Part shown: in pieces, positions 1 through 10,787 of the stretch
How the letters are laid out: each line of letters begins with the position of its first letter
How positions within the stretch are numbered: the first letter of the stretch is position 1
NCBI GenBank assembly: GCA_900155495.1
Contig: FTLJ01000033.1
Coordinates: 1-27,987 of the forward strand
DNA: 27,987 nt
Origin: Porogramme epimiltina
Taxonomy: Eukaryota; Basidiomycota; Agaricomycetes; Polyporales; Polyporaceae
Direction: 5' to 3'
Program-made: the position numbers and the translations under genes
The notes under the pieces: model-generated
Told to the model about the DNA's origin: nothing
The model's database searches: none
Seen by the model: only the letters and a program-made list of their open reading frames with translations

Positions 1-327
1 TGCGTGCAGTAAGACTGGCTTGAGGCGGAGAGGGACGCGCGGAGTGTTCTGGGCCACTGGCAGGACGTGCAGCGCTAGCGTCGAGGGGCGGCGTGAAGTT
101 GAAGTGGTGAACCATGACGTCACCGCTTTCCCACGACCGGACGTGCGCCGACCGCTCGTGCCGCGGCCGTGCCAGGGCATATCGTCCGCCTGTCTGCCCT
201 CCCCTCCTCCCGCCTCCAGTGCGTCGTGCGCGGGCCCGCTTCTGCCCTTCCCAGGGGTCCTCCGCCCATATACCCGCTTCCTCTCTCTATGGGAGTTGTC
301 CACTGATCATCTCGAACACATGCCGAA
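1..327. other. GPH1: 5' flank of GPH1 relic, unit 1 (left part outside window)
   Basis: This stretch resembles the sequence just before the phosphorylase relics of the other units, for example the recurring TGGGAGTTGTCCACTGATCAT near 288-309 and the pyrimidine-rich stretch before it. A weak TATA-like CCATATAC lies about 60 bases before the relic. The open frames here are overlapping GC-rich frames without family resemblance, so I call no gene. Confidence 0.5.
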
Positions 328-1684
328 GTGTCCTCCACTATCAACGGCAAAACCAAGGCACGCCAGCGCGTCCGCACCCTCACCGGTCAGTACACCGCGC
401 CGTATGCTCGTTCTCGGAAATATGCGAGTACTCATCACGAGTGCCCACCGTCCGCCGCGCGTAGGATACATAGCGGGTACAGCCATGGGCAAGGTGGGGG
501 GGTGAATGGAGGACCTTCCCGTCTTAACTTCTGGTGAGTTGTTTCCCTTGCTTTGAGTTATGTCGTGAGGCAGCGCGAATGGAAGGGTCGAAGGGTCACA
601 CGCTGGCTGCGGGGAGGAGGCGCGTCGCGGCGGACAACTTCGCCATGCGCACGCTGGCGGTGCCCGCCTTTTCTGGCGACGCGTCCGGAGGACGCGATCG
701 ACGTATATGAGCCTCATGTTCCTCCAACTCCCCGCGCACGGCCAGGATCCATACCCAAATTCTGGAGGCCCCAGGTTTCCCCCTTTGCCTCTCCCGCGCT
801 CCCACATCGTCACTGTGCGCGGCCTTGTGTAGCATCGCTCCGCTAACGCATTCCTCTCTTCGCGCTCTGCGCGCCCACTAGATGTGCCTGCGATCACGAA
901 ATCTGTGGTGAACCACGTCCCTGCCGCGCTAGGCGCACAACGTCGACAACCTCGGCACGTACTAGGCTTCGGTGCTGTGTCTCTCCTGCCACACACGCGA
1001 TGTTTTCCTGACCCACCCCCTCCTGCCCTCCCCGCCTACAGGTGAATCAGAATGAGATGCGGCTACACTACTCGCGCGACATCCTAGCGCGCGCATACCT
1101 GTACCTCGGGTTGCTCATCGGCCGCATCCTCGATAACGCCCTCCTTATCCTCGCGCTCAAGCCCCAGTGCGCGGACGCGGCAGGGAAGCTGGGCCTCACG
1201 CTCGGGGACCTCTTTGAGGAGGCCCGCGTCGCCGAGGAGGAGCGCGGCGTGGGCCTCGGCAACGGCGAGCTCGGCCGCCTCGCGCGGTGCTACCTCGACT
1301 TGAGCGCGTCCCAGGGGATCCCCGTGTGGGGGCTCGGGACGCGTTACAAATACGGTGCGCCGCGCCTCTCTCGCCCCTCTCGTTCGTGCGCACGCGCTGA
1401 CGCGTGCGGGCACGCATCTCCCAGAAGTCCATCGCCCCGGACCCGTGGCCCCCGCACGACAGCCCGTTGGAACTCCCTCGCCTGGATGTCGCGGACCAGG
1501 TGCGCTTCTACGGGCACGCGGAAATGCTCGAGGGCGGGCGGGCGCTGTGGCAGCTGGGGAGGGAGGTGCTTGCGATGGCGTATGACGTGATGATCCCCGG
1601 GTACGGGATGAAGAACACGAACAGCCTCTGGTTGTAGGAGAGAAAGCCGAAGTGCGGGCTCGATTTGTAGAGCTTTAATGGTGC
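328..1684 (+). pseudogene. GPH1: Glycogen phosphorylase N-terminal relic, unit 1, first fragment
   Basis: Glycogen phosphorylase releases glucose-1-phosphate from glycogen in the cytosol. The best preserved part, 1042-1330, reads like the family's N-terminal domain: a start resembling VNxNExxLHYSR, then ALILALKP and GNGELGRLARCYLD (family LGNGGLGRLAACYLDS). After a decayed intron the HDSPLELPRLDVADQ and MIPGYGMKNTN segments follow in shifted frames. The initiator ATG expected near 328 is now AAGTG. There are in-frame stops, for example TAG after the segment like AITKSVVNHVPAAL (near 965) and at 1636. The catalytic C-terminal half with the pyridoxal-phosphate lysine is absent. Introns are still recognisable, so this is a DNA-level copy. 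The segment ends at the SFNG position, where a second partial copy begins. Confidence 0.85.
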
Positions 1685-2258
1685 ATGCGAGTGCAGAGGG
1701 TGGCACTGAAGTGCGCGGACTACATCTCTCTCTCTCGTTCCTGGTGTGCCGCGCCCTCGACAACGCGTTCCCCAATCTTGCTCTCAAGCGGCAGTATGCG
1801 GATACGACGGGCGGGCGCGGCTTTGCGCTCGAGGATCTCCTCGGGCAGGAGCGCGACGCGGGGCTCCATCGCGGCAGCCTGGGCCGCCTCGCGACGTGTT
1901 CTCCCAACTGGAGCGCGTGCCAGGAGGTCCCCGTGTGACGCTGCGAGCTGCGCCACAAGTACGGTGCGCCGCTTCGTGCTTCGATCTTGTGCGGCGGGGA
2001 ACACCGACGCTGACGCGCGCGCACGCATCTTCCAGCAGCTCATCGCCTCGGATCCGTGGTTCAGGACAACCCACGGAAGCTCCCCTGCTCCGACGTCGTG
2101 GACCGGGTTCACCTCTATGGCCACTCGGAGCGGATCGAGGGAGAGGGGTGCTGTGGCAGGGCGGGGAGCATGCACTCATGATGGCGTACGATGTGGTGTT
2201 ACTTGTGTGCACGATGAAGAATACGAACAACCTCCGGCTGTAGGAGAGCAAGCCAAGT
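1685..2258 (+). pseudogene. GPH1: Glycogen phosphorylase N-terminal relic, unit 1, second partial fragment
   Basis: A second, shorter copy is joined directly behind the first in the same orientation. It starts inside an exon (the LKRAYYLSLEFL part of the family; here LSLSFLVCRALDN) and runs through a decayed LEDLLGQERDAGLHRGSLG segment to the NNLRL-stop-ESKP segment at about 2258. It has a stop after QEVPV and several frameshifts. It ends earlier than the equivalents in other units: sequence from the ESKP segment up to the F-box 3' flank is missing, and so is the captured exon. Only about 140 bases separate it from the stop codon of convergent F-box gene A. Confidence 0.8.
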
Positions 2259-2400
2259 TTGTGACCTGTATTACGATGCTTATGATGGGGAGGCAGTGCT
2301 GGCGGTCGAGTCTTCCGCCGCTTCCTGAAGAGGAGGGCCAGAAGGGCTATATATATGCACAGCGTAAAAAGACTGAGGTCGAATCGATAGAACAACGAGC

Positions 2401-3838
2401 TTACTCAAACCAATGCTGTACTCTAGACACGGTAAGGCTGGCCTTTCCGGAGATTTTGGGGAGCTTCTTCCGCACCGCTTCCTCGACGGCCGACTGAGAG
2501 AGTTGGGTACGAATGCGGTCTGACTTGTCATGAAATTCTGGCGGCCACCGCAGGGCCAATTCCAGGTTCAACGTAAGGACGCCTTTCAAGGAATTGTTGA
2601 GGATCGGCTCGAGGGCTTCTGCGTTTCTGAGCACAAACCCACATTCATTCGCCAAGTCGACGATATCAGTCGACGGCGAGATGATCCCATAATGTAGGTA
2701 GATAGACAGACCCTTGAGGTTCGAATGTGGTGATGCAATTGAAAGGAAGGTTGATATGAACTCCCAAAAGTTAAACATTTTGCTCTCATGATACATCTGG
2801 AGGCATAGATATTGAAGCCGGGTGAAGTGGCGGAGAGACCCAACGAACTCTGCGTAAAAATCATCAATCCGATCCGCTCAAGATTGGATGTTAGTGCAAC
2901 GTACTATCACCCGGGAGCTCCTCTCTATCTTTCCCAAAGTCTGTGACAAGTCCAGTGACGGATGGGCCAGTAAACTCCCAAAGTTCAGAACCGTTTATAA
3001 GAGCAGTGAAGTCTATCTGGAGGTCCACAAGGGAGGTTCCTAGGGAGGTAACTGGGAGCCATTCGAGCATCTCTTCCTCGCAATGGCCGTCCAGGCGAAC
3101 ACATGTAAACCAATGGATTCTTTTCAGAAACTGGGACTTTCGCGTACCCCGAAGTGGCCGAATGCCGCGTGAAACTGGCCACGTTACATGCCGTATCCTG
3201 AGGTCGGTCAAGGAGGGTAACGCGGTGATGGTACAGCGCATGGTGCCAGATGACGGAAACTGGACATTGTCGAGCACAAGGGCCCAAACGGAAGCGAAGG
3301 CGCTGAGGAGGACGAACATGCGAGGTGGGATGGAGCACTCTCTGGTGTCCCAGTTCTGATCGTGAAGCTCAAGCTCTTCCAATTTGGGTAGTCTACCTCG
3401 GAGTTGGTGCATAAAGAGTCTTTCGGAGGCCATGCGCATATGCGCATGCCCATCGGTTGATGTCATGTAGCGTGAGGAGTCCAAGGTGAGTTGGCGGATA
3501 GATGGAAGCCAGCGGGACACAGTCGAGGATCGAATGACGTTGGAGACGAATTGCTCGTATTGTCTATCGGAACGAAGGTAGACATGCGTGAGGAGATGGT
3601 GACGGCTGGCAGGTAGCCAGTGGCGGCAGACAAGGGCGCAATTGCACAGCGGCTTGTAGGAGTCAGAGCGGTACCGAATTTGCGGGTCAGGGTGGAGGAA
3701 CGAAATGATGATGTCGGTGATTTCCTTGGGGAGGTATTGTGGGACTGTCTAAGAGGTGGTCAGAACTTATGTTATGCATGGTCTAGTGTGATGTAGTGAA
3801 TAATCACACACTTGAGTTGAGTGATCTACGTCGCCCAT
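2401..3838 (-). CDS. F-box-like leucine-rich protein A (three exons, 439 aa)
   Basis: Exons are 3838-3812, 3748-2905 and 2849-2401 on the - strand, with introns of 63 and 55 nt (phases 0 and 1; second donor GTACGT, acceptors TTAG and GCAG). The first exon encodes only nine residues and begins at a conserved ATG. The F-box-like motif is at about residues 15-62: LPKEITDIIISFL, an insertion, then NCALVCRHWLPASRHHLL. The rest is leucine-rich, with degenerate LRR-like pieces (LPKLEELEL, LPSLTDLRIRHVTW, TSLVDLQIDF). F-box proteins bind Skp1 and present substrates to SCF ubiquitin ligases; this role is inferred from family, and no substrate is evident. It is closest to copy D. A TAG before the F-box is the intron 1 acceptor, not a nonsense mutation. 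Confidence 0.85.
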
Positions 3839-5118
3839 CATTCAGTATGAGGACGTGTTGGGGGGACCAGTATTCTCCTCCCAAGTCTGTAGATACCCCA
3901 TCAGTGAGCAGTACTGCAGTCGAGTGCATAGTCGAATGTGGCAAAAACCACCCACTGTTGGATACTGGGTGGGTGAGGCGCGAATGGGATAGTTGGGGAG
4001 GTGAACGTTTGACTTCGATTTTTGACTGGGGCCGACTAAGACGCGACTGGTGTGGACCATGGAGCTTCCGGATTAGCCAACAGTGCACGCGACTACGCTA
4101 GAGAGATTATAGGCCTCACCGACTACCCAGAGCGTAAACGACGGAACGCGAAAGAAAATGTAAGGGGTAAAGCTTAAGTAAAGGCTTGAGGAGAATGGAA
4201 GAGGGGAGGTCGCCTTCAAGGTGAGCAGACCCCGACGAGTACTGAGCAGCCCCACGGACATATTAGGCTCACTAGGACGCAGAGTATTTCTCACCGCCAG
4301 GTCACGCGCAGGCTTACGCGAGCATATCCATACAGAGGATCCCATTCCTCGACTACTAACGACCATATACATGGGGTAGGGAACGGGGAACACGTGGGTA
4401 CGATGCGGGTATGTATGAGATCTAGAAAGAAGACTTGTTAGAGGCATACACAATTGCGGTGGTGGCGACGCGTCGATGAAAATGGATATTCTATCCACGA
4501 GAGTTACAGTGGACAGGGGGTGGGCGCGAAATGACGCCGAGCCAGACATGGCAGCCAGACGAGACGACTGACGAGCCTCGGGCGGAAGCAGACGGGACTT
4601 GCGTAGGAGGGCGCCGTGGATGGCTGGTGCCGCCCCAACCCACCAAAGAGTGGACACTGGATTCGACGTGCCAGCACCTGCCAGAGCCTTGGGTGCTGTC
4701 GTCGGGGGGCTTGTTCTGGTGGACCAGGGGGAGGATTGAGGGCTCGGGACCGTGACGGCGTGGGCGAGTCGGAGGGGCACTCCCAGTCCCAGATCGATAT
4801 CTCAACGTTACCCCAACGACCAGCGCCAAGGCCCGTCGAATCGCGAGCAATGGCGCCTTCTGTCACTTTGGGGCCCCGCGCCGGCGCGCCCGCCGCCGGC
4901 TCGGACAGCCTATGCGGCAGCCTCAGTCAAACGTCCCGTTCCCGCACCTCTCCCCTCCAGGCTCCAGTTCTCATGCCAGAAAGCGTCTCTGTGCCGCGAC
5001 CCCCCTCCTCCTCGTGCGCGTGCCCTCTTCTGCCCTTTACGGGTGTCCTCCACCCCAGTACCTGCTTCCTCTCCATCCATATGGGAGTTGTCCACTGATC
5101 ATCGCGAACACTCGCCGA
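3839..5118. promoter_or_regulatory. Shared divergent 5' flank between F-box gene A and GPH1 relic unit 2
   Basis: This block separates two divergent starts and recurs in all units. The most conserved core is around 4206-4390: a GGTCGCCTTCAAGGTGAG start, then CATATTAGGCTCACTAGGACGC, a GGTCACGCGCAGG segment, and ACTAACGACCATATACATGG. A second part (about 4612-4750), with GAGTGGACACTGGATTCG and GCCAGAGCCTTGGG, precedes the phosphorylase relic. I see no coding gene: the long - strand frame at 4073-4780 is not shared in reading frame by the other units. A promoter role for the F-box gene is inferred from position and conservation only. Confidence 0.5.
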
Positions 5119-6524
5119 AGTGGCCTCCTATCAACCCGACCACCATCGGCAAGGCCAAGGCAAGCCAGTGCTTCCGCACTCTCACTGGTTAGTACCCCGC
5201 GCCGTATGTTTCTTTTAAGAAGTATGCAAGTCTAACGAGCGTACGCCGATCGCTGCGCGTGGGGCACATAGCGCGTGCCGACGACGATGGGCTACCAGAG
5301 GGGCTGAATAGAGGGTATTCTCGCCTTAACTTCCGGTGAGTCGTTCTCCTTGCTTTGAGTTATGCCGTGAGGCTGCGCGGCTCGAGCGGGTGAAGGGTCG
5401 CGCGCTGGCTGCGTGGAGGGGGCGCATCGCGGCGGACAACTTCGCCACGCGCACGCTGGCGGCGCCCACCTTTTTGGCGACGCGTCTGGAGGACGCGATC
5501 GACGTGTGTGAGCCTCGCGTCCCTCTGAGTTCCAGCTCCCCGCGCACGGCCAGAGTCTATAGCCAGATCCTAGATGCCTCAAGTCCTCCCTCTACGCCCC
5601 CTGCGCTCCCACATTGTTGCCGCACGCGACCCCTTGTAGCGTCGCCCGCGCTAACGCCTTCCTCCCTCCTCCCATCGCACCCTGCGCGCCCGCTGGATGT
5701 GCCCGCGATCACGAAATCCGTGGTGTGCCACGTCCCTACCGCGCTCGCGCGCCAGGCGCACAACCTCGACGACCTCGGCGCGTACCAGGCTTCCGTGCTC
5801 TTTGTGCGCGACGACCCACCTGTGCGTCTCCTGCCCCACACGCGACCTTTTCCTGACCCATCCCCTCCTGCTCTCCCCCCTACAGGTGAATCAGAACGAG
5901 ACACAGCTACACTACTCGCGCGACGTCCCAGCGCGCGCGTACCTCTTCCTCGAGTTGCTCATCGGCCGCACCCTCGACAGCGCCCTCCTTATCCTCGCGC
6001 TCAAGCCCCAGTACGCGGATGCGGAAGGAAAGCTAGGCTTCGCGCTCGGAGACCTCTTTGAGGAAGGCCGCGTCGTCGAGGAGGAGCGCGAGGCGGTCCT
6101 CGGCAACGGCGAGCTCGGCCGCCTCGCGGTATGCTACCTCGACTCGAGCGCGTCCCAGGGGATCCCCGTGTGGGGCGTCGGGCTGCGTTACAACTACGGT
6201 GCGCCGCGTCCCTCTCGCCCCTCTCCTTCGTGCGCACGCGTTGACGCGCGCGCGCAGGGATCTTCTAGCAGTTCATCGCCCCGGAGCCGTGGTCCCAGCA
6301 CGACAACCTGTGGGAGCTCCCGCGCTCGGGTGTCGCGGACCAGGCGCGCTTCTACTGGCTCGCAGAACGGCTGGAGGGCGGGCGCGCGTTGTGGTCGGGG
6401 GCCAGGAGGTGCTGGCGATGGCGTATGACGCGATGATCCCCGGGTACGGGACGAAGAACACGAACACTCTCTAGTTGTAGGAGAGAAAGCCGAAGCGCGA
6501 GCTCGAGTTGCAGAGCTTTAATGG
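5119..6524 (+). pseudogene. GPH1: Glycogen phosphorylase N-terminal relic, unit 2, first fragment (best preserved)
   Basis: This is the clearest phosphorylase copy. After a decayed first exon (start codon changed to AAGTG near 5119), the segment ITKSVVCHVPTALARQAHNLDD lies at about 5707-5775. After an intron, 5888-6198 encodes VNQNETQLHYSR, LILALKPQYADAEGKLGFAL and GNGELGRLAVCYLDSSASQ, ending in LRYNYG. An intron of about 59 nt with GT and AG ends (6199-6257) follows; the next exon has a TAG where the family has CAG (GIF-stop-QFIAPE). The GGQEVLAMAYDAMIPGYGTKNTN segment at 6401-6465 matches the family well. Stops follow in NTL-stop-L-stop-ESKP. The fragment ends at SFNG. All catalytic C-terminal sequence is missing, so no enzyme can be made. 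Confidence 0.88.
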
Positions 6525-7190
6525 TGCGTGCGGGTGCGGAGGGTGGCACTGAAGCGCGCGGATCCGGACGACATCTCTCCCTCGAGTTCCTGGTGTTCCG
6601 CGCCCTCGACAACGCGCTGCCCAACCTTGCTCTCAAGCAGCAGTACGCGGACGCGACGGGCGGGCGCGGCTTTGCGCTCGAGGACCTCCTCAGGCAGGAG
6701 CGCGATGCGGGGCTCCATCACGGCGGCCTAGGCCGCCTCGCGGCATGCTCTCCCAACTGGAGCACGTCCCAGGAGGTCCCTGTGTGACGCTGCGAGCTGC
6801 GCCACAAGTGCGGTGCGCCGCTTCGTGCTTCGACTTTGCGCGATAGGGGACGCCGACGCTGACACGCGCGCAGGGATCTTCCAGCAGCTCATCGATATCG
6901 CCCCGGCCGGCTCCCTGCTCGACGCCCTGGACTCGTGGCTCCGGCACGACAACCCGTGTAAGCCTACCCCTGCTCAGACGGCGCAGACCAGTTCTGCTTC
7001 TACGGCCACTTGAAGCGGGTCGAGCGCGGGCGGGCGCTGTTGCAGTGATGGCATACGGCGGATGGTTCCTGTGTATGTGACGAAGAACACGAGCAACCTC
7101 TGGCTGTAGGAGGGCAAGCTAAGGCGCGGGCTCGATCTGCGGAGCCTCAACGGTGCGTGCACCGTTTCGGATGTGTGGAGAGGGGGACTC
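6525..7190 (+). pseudogene. GPH1: Glycogen phosphorylase N-terminal relic, unit 2, second partial fragment
   Basis: This head-to-tail partial repeat follows the SFNG end of the first fragment. It opens at the LEFLVFRALDNALPNLALKQQ segment and continues through FALEDLLRQERDAGLHHGGLG and AACSPNWSTSQEVPV, followed by a stop. Downstream pieces (LRHDNP near 6940, FYGHLKRVERGRALL near 6992, a decayed NNLWL-stop segment near 7095) are in different frames. Similarity extends about 15 codons past the LNG position, as if into the next part of the family, then fades. Confidence 0.8.
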
Positions 7191-7592
7191 TGATGCGGTT
7201 GACTTGTCATAGCTGTTGATTGCATAGGGCAGTGAGGGAATGGCCGAGGACGAGTTAGCTCACTAGCGGGATCTCAGTGGTCTAGCGAGTTTTGGAAAGG
7301 TACACCGTCAAGGTCGCTGTGTATACTACCTTGTATCGTTTTTCCCCAATTACACATCACTGGTCCGGGGGGCTTGGATGCTCAGCAGTGCCACACCGCC
7401 GCCATCAAGGACCACAAACGGAGTGTGTCTGGTGATCTTGGTGTAGGCAAGGGAGCCCAAGCTGTCTCAGCAACCCAAGCACCTGCATATCGTAATCACT
7501 TCTTCAGTCACATTAGTTGATAGCTTCGTTCACAGGCGTGTCATTGCCAGATAAATACTGATTACCCCAGAAATACATATGTTGCATTGCAG
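7191..7592. other. Conserved non-coding block of unit 2 before the captured exon
   Basis: This stretch recurs in units 3 and 4 with recognisable landmarks (ATAGGGCAGTGA, AAGGTACACCGTCAAGGTCGCTGT, CACACCGCC, CATCAAGGACCA). No frame is shared and open across copies, so I call no gene. Just before 7593 it ends in a pyrimidine-containing GTTGCATTGCAG that reads as a splice acceptor. It is probably intron or spacer of the gene fragment that supplied the adjacent exon. Confidence 0.45.
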
Positions 7593-7823
7593 ATCGAAGC
7601 AGTCGAGGTCGAAGAGCCCAAGGATAAGTTCCATAAGAAAAGACGTCCCGTCCTCGGCGCCCGCCGAATCCCTCTCTCCGAGCGACTGCGCAAACTATAC
7701 TCTGGTATTGCTCTCGCGCACATTCCTCACCCCACCGTCTCGATCCTCCGGCCCCCGCCCCCGCCCCTCGAATTTCCATCACTTGGGCCGATTTACACCC
7801 GGAAGGACCTGGTCAAGCTATTG
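7593..7823 (+). pseudogene. Captured exon of an unidentified gene, unit 2 copy (77 codons, open)
   Basis: The 231 bases are exactly 77 open codons between an acceptor (TTGCATTGCAG) and a donor (GTGTGT at 7824), as expected for an internal coding exon. The peptide is basic in its middle (KFHKKRRPVLGARR) and ends with a proline run and a segment reading LEFPSLGPIYTRKDLVKLL. I do not recognise the family. No flanking exon of the same gene is visible and there is no start codon, so I class it as a gene fragment. It could instead be an exon of a transcript covering the phosphorylase relic. Copies in units 3 and 4 are frameshifted, unit 5 keeps only the tail, and unit 1 lacks it. Confidence 0.55.
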
Positions 7824-7974
7824 GTGTGTTCTCGCGTGTGACCTGTGTTATGATCATGCTTGTGGTGATAAGACTGCGCGGGAGGTCGAATCTTCCGCCG
7901 CTTCCTGAGGAGGAGGGGCAGGAAGGCTATGCACAGCATAAGTAGACTGAGGTCAAATCGACGGAACAACGAGC

Positions 7975-9412
7975 TTACATAAATTCATGGTCTACCGCAG
8001 ATACAGTAACATCAACATTCTCGGAGATTTTGGAGAACTTCTTCCATACCGCTTGCTCGACGGCCGACTGTGAGAGTTGGGTACGAATGCGGTCCGATTC
8101 GTCATAGAATTCTGGTGTCCACAAAAGTTTGAAGTACAATTTCAACGCAAGGCGACTTTTGAAGGAATTGTTGAGGATCGGTCCGAGGGCCTCTGCGTTC
8201 CTGAGCACAAACTCGCATCCATTCGTTAACTCAGTGCTCTCTTGCAATGACGGGACGTCCCAAACAAGGGAAAAGGAAAGCACCTCGAGGTTCGAGGGTG
8301 GCGATGTAGTTGCAAGGAAGCTCGCTATGAGCTCCCAAGAGGCAGCTATTTTGTTCTCAGCATACACAGTAAGGGTGAGAGACTGAAGCCGGGTGAAGTG
8401 GCGGAGGCACCCAACAAACTCTACATACAAACAGGCATTCGATTCAGTCAGATCGGTTCGGGATTGCATACTGATGCGACGTACCATCACCCTCGAGCTT
8501 CCCCTCCTCCTCCCAAAAGTGCGTGTGAAGCTGAGTGACGGATGGGCCAGCATACTCCCAGAGTTCAGAACCCTTTCTAAGAATGCTTGCATCTATGTCG
8601 AGGTCCACAAGGGAGGTCCCTAAGGAGGTGACTGGGAGCCATCCAAGCATTTCTTCCTCCAAGCGAGAGTCCAGCTGTCGAAGGGAAAACCGACGGACTG
8701 TTCTCAGAAACTCGGATTTTCGCGTACGCCGGAGTGGTCGAAGCCCGCGTGAGGTTGGCCACGTTACGCCGTACATCTTGAGGTCAGTTAAGGAGGGTAA
8801 CGCGGTGATGGTGCAGCGCATTGTGCCAAATGACGGAAACCGGGTATTGTTTAAGAAGAGGGTCCGAACGGAAGCGAAGGCGCTGAAGAACCTGAACATA
8901 CGAGGCGGGATGTAGGACTCCCTAGACATCCAGGCCAGCTCGGACATGTAAAGTGTTTCCAAGTTGGGGAATATACCCCCGAGTTGGTGCATAAAGAGCT
9001 TTGAGGAGATGTGCATGTGCATATATTCATCGGCTGGTGTACTGTAGCGCGGGAACTCCAAGGTGATTTTGCGGATAGATGGAAGCCAGCGGGACGCAGT
9101 CGGGTATCGAACGACGTTGGAGACGAATAGTTTGTATTGTTGATCGGAACGAAGCCAGACATTCATGAGGAGATGGTGACGGCTGGCAGGCAGCCAGTTG
9201 TTGCAGACAAGGGCACAATTGCACAGTGGCTTGTAGTAGTCAGGGGGAAGGTACCAATCGTTAGAGCGGAGGAACGAAATGATGATGTCGGTGATTTCCT
9301 TGGGGAGGTATGGTGGGCCTGTCTGAGAGATGGCCGACACTTATGGTAGACATGATCTGGTCTCATGGGGAGAATAAACACACACCTCGGTTGAGTGATC
9401 AGCGTCGCCCAT
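7975..9412 (-). CDS. F-box-like leucine-rich protein B (three exons, 436 aa)
   Basis: Exons are 9412-9386, 9322-8485 and 8420-7975 on the - strand, with introns of 63 and 64 nt (phases 0 and 1; second donor GTACGT, acceptors CTCAG and TGTAG). The nine-residue first exon begins MGDADHSTE. The F-box-like segment LPKEITDIIISFLRSND...CALVCNNWLPASRHHLL is at about residues 15-62, with an insertion between the helices as in the other copies. LRR-like pieces follow (FPNLETLYMS, LPSLTDLKMYGVTW, TSLVDLDID, FTRLQSLTL). It is closest to copy C, sharing ESYIPPRMFRFFSAFASVRTLF and RKGSELWEYAGPSVT. A role as SCF ubiquitin ligase receptor is inferred from family. No disabling mutation is seen. Confidence 0.86.
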
Positions 9413-10787
9413 CGTTCAGCAAAGGGATGTGCTGTGGACACTAGTATTCTCCTCTCGAGTCTGTAGATATCGCATCGATGAGCACTGCAGTCCGGTGCAT
9501 AGTGGAATGTGGCGGACATCACTAATTGTTGTATACGGGGTGGGCGAGGGACGAATAGGATAGTTGCGGACGTGCACGTTTGACTTGCAGCTGTGAATGC
9601 CACTGGATGGGACGGACCAGGACGCGACCGATGTGTACCATGGATTAGCCAATAGACACCATTGCTCTAGAGAGATTATAGACCACACCTACCACCGAGG
9701 GTGTAGGCGACAGGACGCGAATGATAAAGGAAGGGGTAAAGGCGTGAGGAGAATGGAAGGGGGGAGATCGCCTTTACTGAGGTGGGCAGACCCCGACGAG
9801 TACTGAGCAGCCCCACGGGCATATTAGGTTCACTAGGACGCCAAATAAGTCTGAGCGCAAGATCACGCACAGCCCGCCGCGAGAATACTACGCCAATAGG
9901 GCATTGGATTGCTTGGATACGAACGAGTGCATATATATGGGGTGTGGGTGGGACAAGGAGGGAGCACGAACGTGGGCGCGAGGCGGGGACTCTCATGATG
10001 TACGAGCAAGATCACTGCGTCAGGGAGGTAGTGGTGGGGGTGGCAACGCTTCGACGGAAACCGGCATACCATCTGTGAGGACTGCAGCTGACAAGTGGAG
10101 AGAGGCGAGAAAGAGGTCGGAGGTCGAGATAGATAGTATAACAACGGTGTTGAAGAGTGCCAGTGGGGTGGTGGATATGGCATGCCACCCCCCTCGGAGC
10201 CTTGCGCGCTCTCGTCGAAGGGCCCTGTTCTTGTGGGAGGAGGAGCTTCTTGACAGCGTACTTCGCGTGCGGCGTTCCAGACTAGAGCCTGCTCAGCCTC
10301 ACGAGGGGCCGCGCAGTGCGCGAGGAGAGGCGCTCTCCAGTGTCTCGATGCTCAGCGCTCAGCGGTGTGGTCCATCACCGATGACAGCTGAGCAGTGGGG
10401 AAGCGCACCATGGCCATGGAGTCACCGACAGGTCCCCAACCTTCCCGCTGGCGCTGGCGTCCCAACCTGACGAAAAAGAAAGTGACCGAGCCAGACAGAG
10501 ACGGACGCCAGGTAGAGGCGCCGGATGAAGCGCCACGCGCGCCAACCTCATCAAGGTGGCAAGCTATGGCGTCATTGTGTTCACACGCGTGCGCCACATG
10601 CCGACCGCCCCTCAGCAGCGTTCTTTCCTCTTGCAAGAAATCGTCTCGGTTGCAGCACGTCCCCTGAGCCCTCCGACATCCCTCTCGTGCGCCGGCCCTC
10701 TTCTGCACTTCCCCGGTGTCCTCAGTATCTGGGACTCCACTCACCACACGGGACCCTGCCCTCCCACCACCGCGAACACGCGCCGAG
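9413..10787. promoter_or_regulatory. Shared divergent 5' flank between F-box gene B and GPH1 relic unit 3
   Basis: This is the equivalent of 3839-5118. The conserved core is at about 9766-9850 (GGGCATATTAGGTTCACTAGGACGC), followed by CATATATATGGGG near 9930. The segment before the phosphorylase relic has diverged or been exchanged: it contains GGAGCCTTGCGCGCTCTCGT near 10195 but differs elsewhere from unit 2. Open frames such as 9904-10470 (+) and 10352-10960 (-) are not kept in other units and look like GC-driven chance frames. Confidence 0.45.

Noticed and set aside
307..996. Long - strand open frame (229 codons) at the left end
   Set aside because: It is antisense to the first exons of the GPH1 relic, has no domain resemblance, and is not maintained in units 3 and 5.
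1344..2024. Long - strand open frame (226 codons) opposite the phosphorylase relic
   Set aside because: It covers the junction of two GPH1 fragments on the opposite strand, is rich in Arg/Pro/Ala from GC-rich DNA, and the equivalent frame is broken in other units.
3740..3760. Apparent nonsense codon (TAG) before the F-box of gene A
   Set aside because: The AG of this TAG is the splice acceptor of intron 1, at the place where the other copies have CAG.
4073..4780. Long - strand open frame (235 codons) in the flank of F-box gene A
   Set aside because: The corresponding flanks of the other units do not keep this frame, and the composition is low-complexity Ser/Pro.
7579..7908. Alternative frame over the captured exon (109 codons)
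   Set aside because: The frame that fits both splice sites exactly is a different one, with 77 codons.
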